Assembly (NCBI GenBank): GCA_900770055.1
Contig: CAAGJD010000242.1
Coordinates: forward strand, 1-23,597
Origin: Acholeplasmatales bacterium
GTDB lineage: Bacteria > Bacillota_I > Bacilli_A > Acholeplasmatales > Anaeroplasmataceae
Direction of reading: 5' to 3'
DNA length: 23,597 nucleotides
The notes below the pieces were generated by a model. It saw only the letters and a list, made by a program, of their open reading frames with translations. It made no database searches and was not told the origin of the DNA. Shown here piece after piece: positions 23,003-23,597 of this stretch. How positions within the stretch are numbered: position 1 is the first letter of the stretch; the number at the start of each line of letters is the position of its first letter. A program made the position numbers and the translations under genes.

Positions 23003-23033
23003 GAAGTGATACACTAAAATCACTTCTTTTTTT
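23003..23033 (+). terminator. Rho-independent terminator after the GIY-YIG gene
   Basis: GAAGTGAT (23003-23010) pairs perfectly with ATCACTTC (23019-23026), followed by seven T residues. Confidence 0.9.
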
Positions 23034-23166
23034 GTTTTTAGGAGCTCTATTTAGGAAATAATGCGATATTAGTGAATAAAAAATCAAAACACTTTATCTA
23101 AAATGTATCCTTTTATTACTTCTGTAAATGTCAACATAAAATTTGGTTCTATAACACTAATATTTC

Positions 23167-23195
23167 TTGAAATTTTATAGCAAATATGCTATAAT
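23167..23195 (+). promoter_or_regulatory. Promoter of the Fic gene with overlapping inverted repeat
   Basis: TTGAAA (23167-23172), a 17-base spacer and TATAAT (23190-23195), with TG one base before the -10. The inverted repeat TATAGCA (23176-23182) / TGCTATA (23187-23193) spans the spacer and the -10 box, placed to act as an operator. Confidence 0.75.
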
Positions 23196-23221
23196 ATTGA
23201 TGCAATAAGGAGTGATATTCA

Positions 23222-23597
23222 ATGAGAAAAGATCCCTTTAAAGAATATATATTAGAAAAAGAACCAACAAAAAAAGAATTAGGATATTCATGGTATACTG
23301 CTATTGGTTTACAAAAAGTAGATGGACTAGAAACATCTGATTATTTAAAATCCGTAGCAATTGATAATATTGATGGAAATATTACTATTGAAAAAGCTGA
23401 AGAGTTAATAAAAACTTATTATATTGAAAATACAAATCACGGATCTATTACTGAAGAAGCCGACAAAGTTGCGGTTAACATTGCTAAAATATTATCTGAA
23501 AAATCTTTTGTGTTTTCTCCTGCTCAATATTTAGATATACATAAAAAGCTATTTTATAATGTTTTTCCACACGCAGGTAAAATAAGAACATATAATA
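23222..23597 (+). CDS. Fic-family protein, N-terminal part (runs off the window)
   Basis: The first 125 codons are present and the frame is open at the window end. The segment FSPAQYLDIHKKLFYNVFPHAGKIRTYN (98-125) is the N-terminal part of a Fic domain, which transfers AMP or another nucleotide group to target proteins; the catalytic HxFx(D/E)GNGR motif would lie beyond the window. Residues 40-70 (YLKSVAIDNIDGNITIEKAEEL and onward) resemble an internal inhibitory helix region seen before some Fic domains, so the enzyme may carry its own antitoxin-like segment; this is inference. AAGGAG precedes the ATG, and a strong promoter with an overlapping inverted repeat lies upstream. Fic proteins are frequent in toxin and defence loci. 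Confidence 0.8.
   Translation, partial: MRKDPFKEYILEKEPTKKELGYSWYTAIGLQKVDGLETSDYLKSVAIDNIDGNITIEKAEELIKTYYIENTNHGSITEEADKVAVNIAKILSEKSFVFSPAQYLDIHKKLFYNVFPHAGKIRTYN

Noticed and set aside
22766..23023. Minus-strand ORF of 85 codons
   Set aside because: It overlaps the intact GIY-YIG gene, the dispersed repeat and the terminator; no ribosome-binding site or family.

Overview
The window looks like chromosomal DNA of a low-GC Gram-positive anaerobe (Bacillota, of the Erysipelotrichia or Mollicutes-relative kind). The coding is AT-rich, Shine-Dalgarno sites are strong (AGGAGG, GAGGTGAT), and many -10 boxes are of the extended TGnTATAAT type. A reverse-type rubrerythrin sits next to a Fur/PerR regulator, and there are hydrogenase-maturation genes. 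UGA is a stop and tryptophan is UGG throughout the long genes, so the standard code applies. The species cannot be named from sequence alone.

Left part (1-14228): this is mostly host core and accessory DNA. A GNAT acetyltransferase gene ends at a clear terminator. It is followed by a compact operon, hypB - 943-residue iron-sulfur/FAD oxidoreductase - hypA, in which a GltD-like electron-transfer flavoprotein lies between two nickel-delivery chaperones. Then come three small AT-rich accessory genes: an unknown protein, a lipoprotein, and a GNAT gene that has lost its C-terminus. A DtxR-like metal regulator on the minus strand and a SWIM/SNF2 helicase are transcribed divergently. A PerR-like regulator plus reverse rubrerythrin form a peroxide-stress unit with a consensus promoter and a palindromic operator. 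gltX is followed by tRNA-Glu(CTC).

Middle part (about 14205-20104): this is a decayed mobile element sitting in the T-arm end of tRNA-Glu. An 11-bp copy of the T-loop sequence recurs at 20094-20104, and paired short direct repeats with the shared core G(C/T)ACGAAA lie just inside both ends. The cargo is a phage replication module (small protein, DUF2800 Cas4-like nuclease, AAA ATPase, DUF669 protein) in a visibly less AT-rich codon style. It is cut off by a chimeric join to a fragment of an SMC/RecF-like ATPase, then by an N-terminally truncated large serine recombinase. An HNH endonuclease with a long, helix-rich leader completes the element. No integrase gene is present.

Right part (20105-23597): this AT-rich stretch resembles a defence island. 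It contains tandem 20-bp repeats, a frameshifted small gene, a protein joining an EVE/PUA-like domain to a PD-(D/E)XK nuclease, a broken ASCH-domain gene, a GIY-YIG nuclease with a novel N-terminal domain, and the start of a Fic-family gene under a strong promoter with an overlapping inverted repeat. The most interesting candidates are the EVE-like/PD-(D/E)XK protein and its neighbours as a modified-DNA restriction cluster, and the HNH gene with its structured leader.
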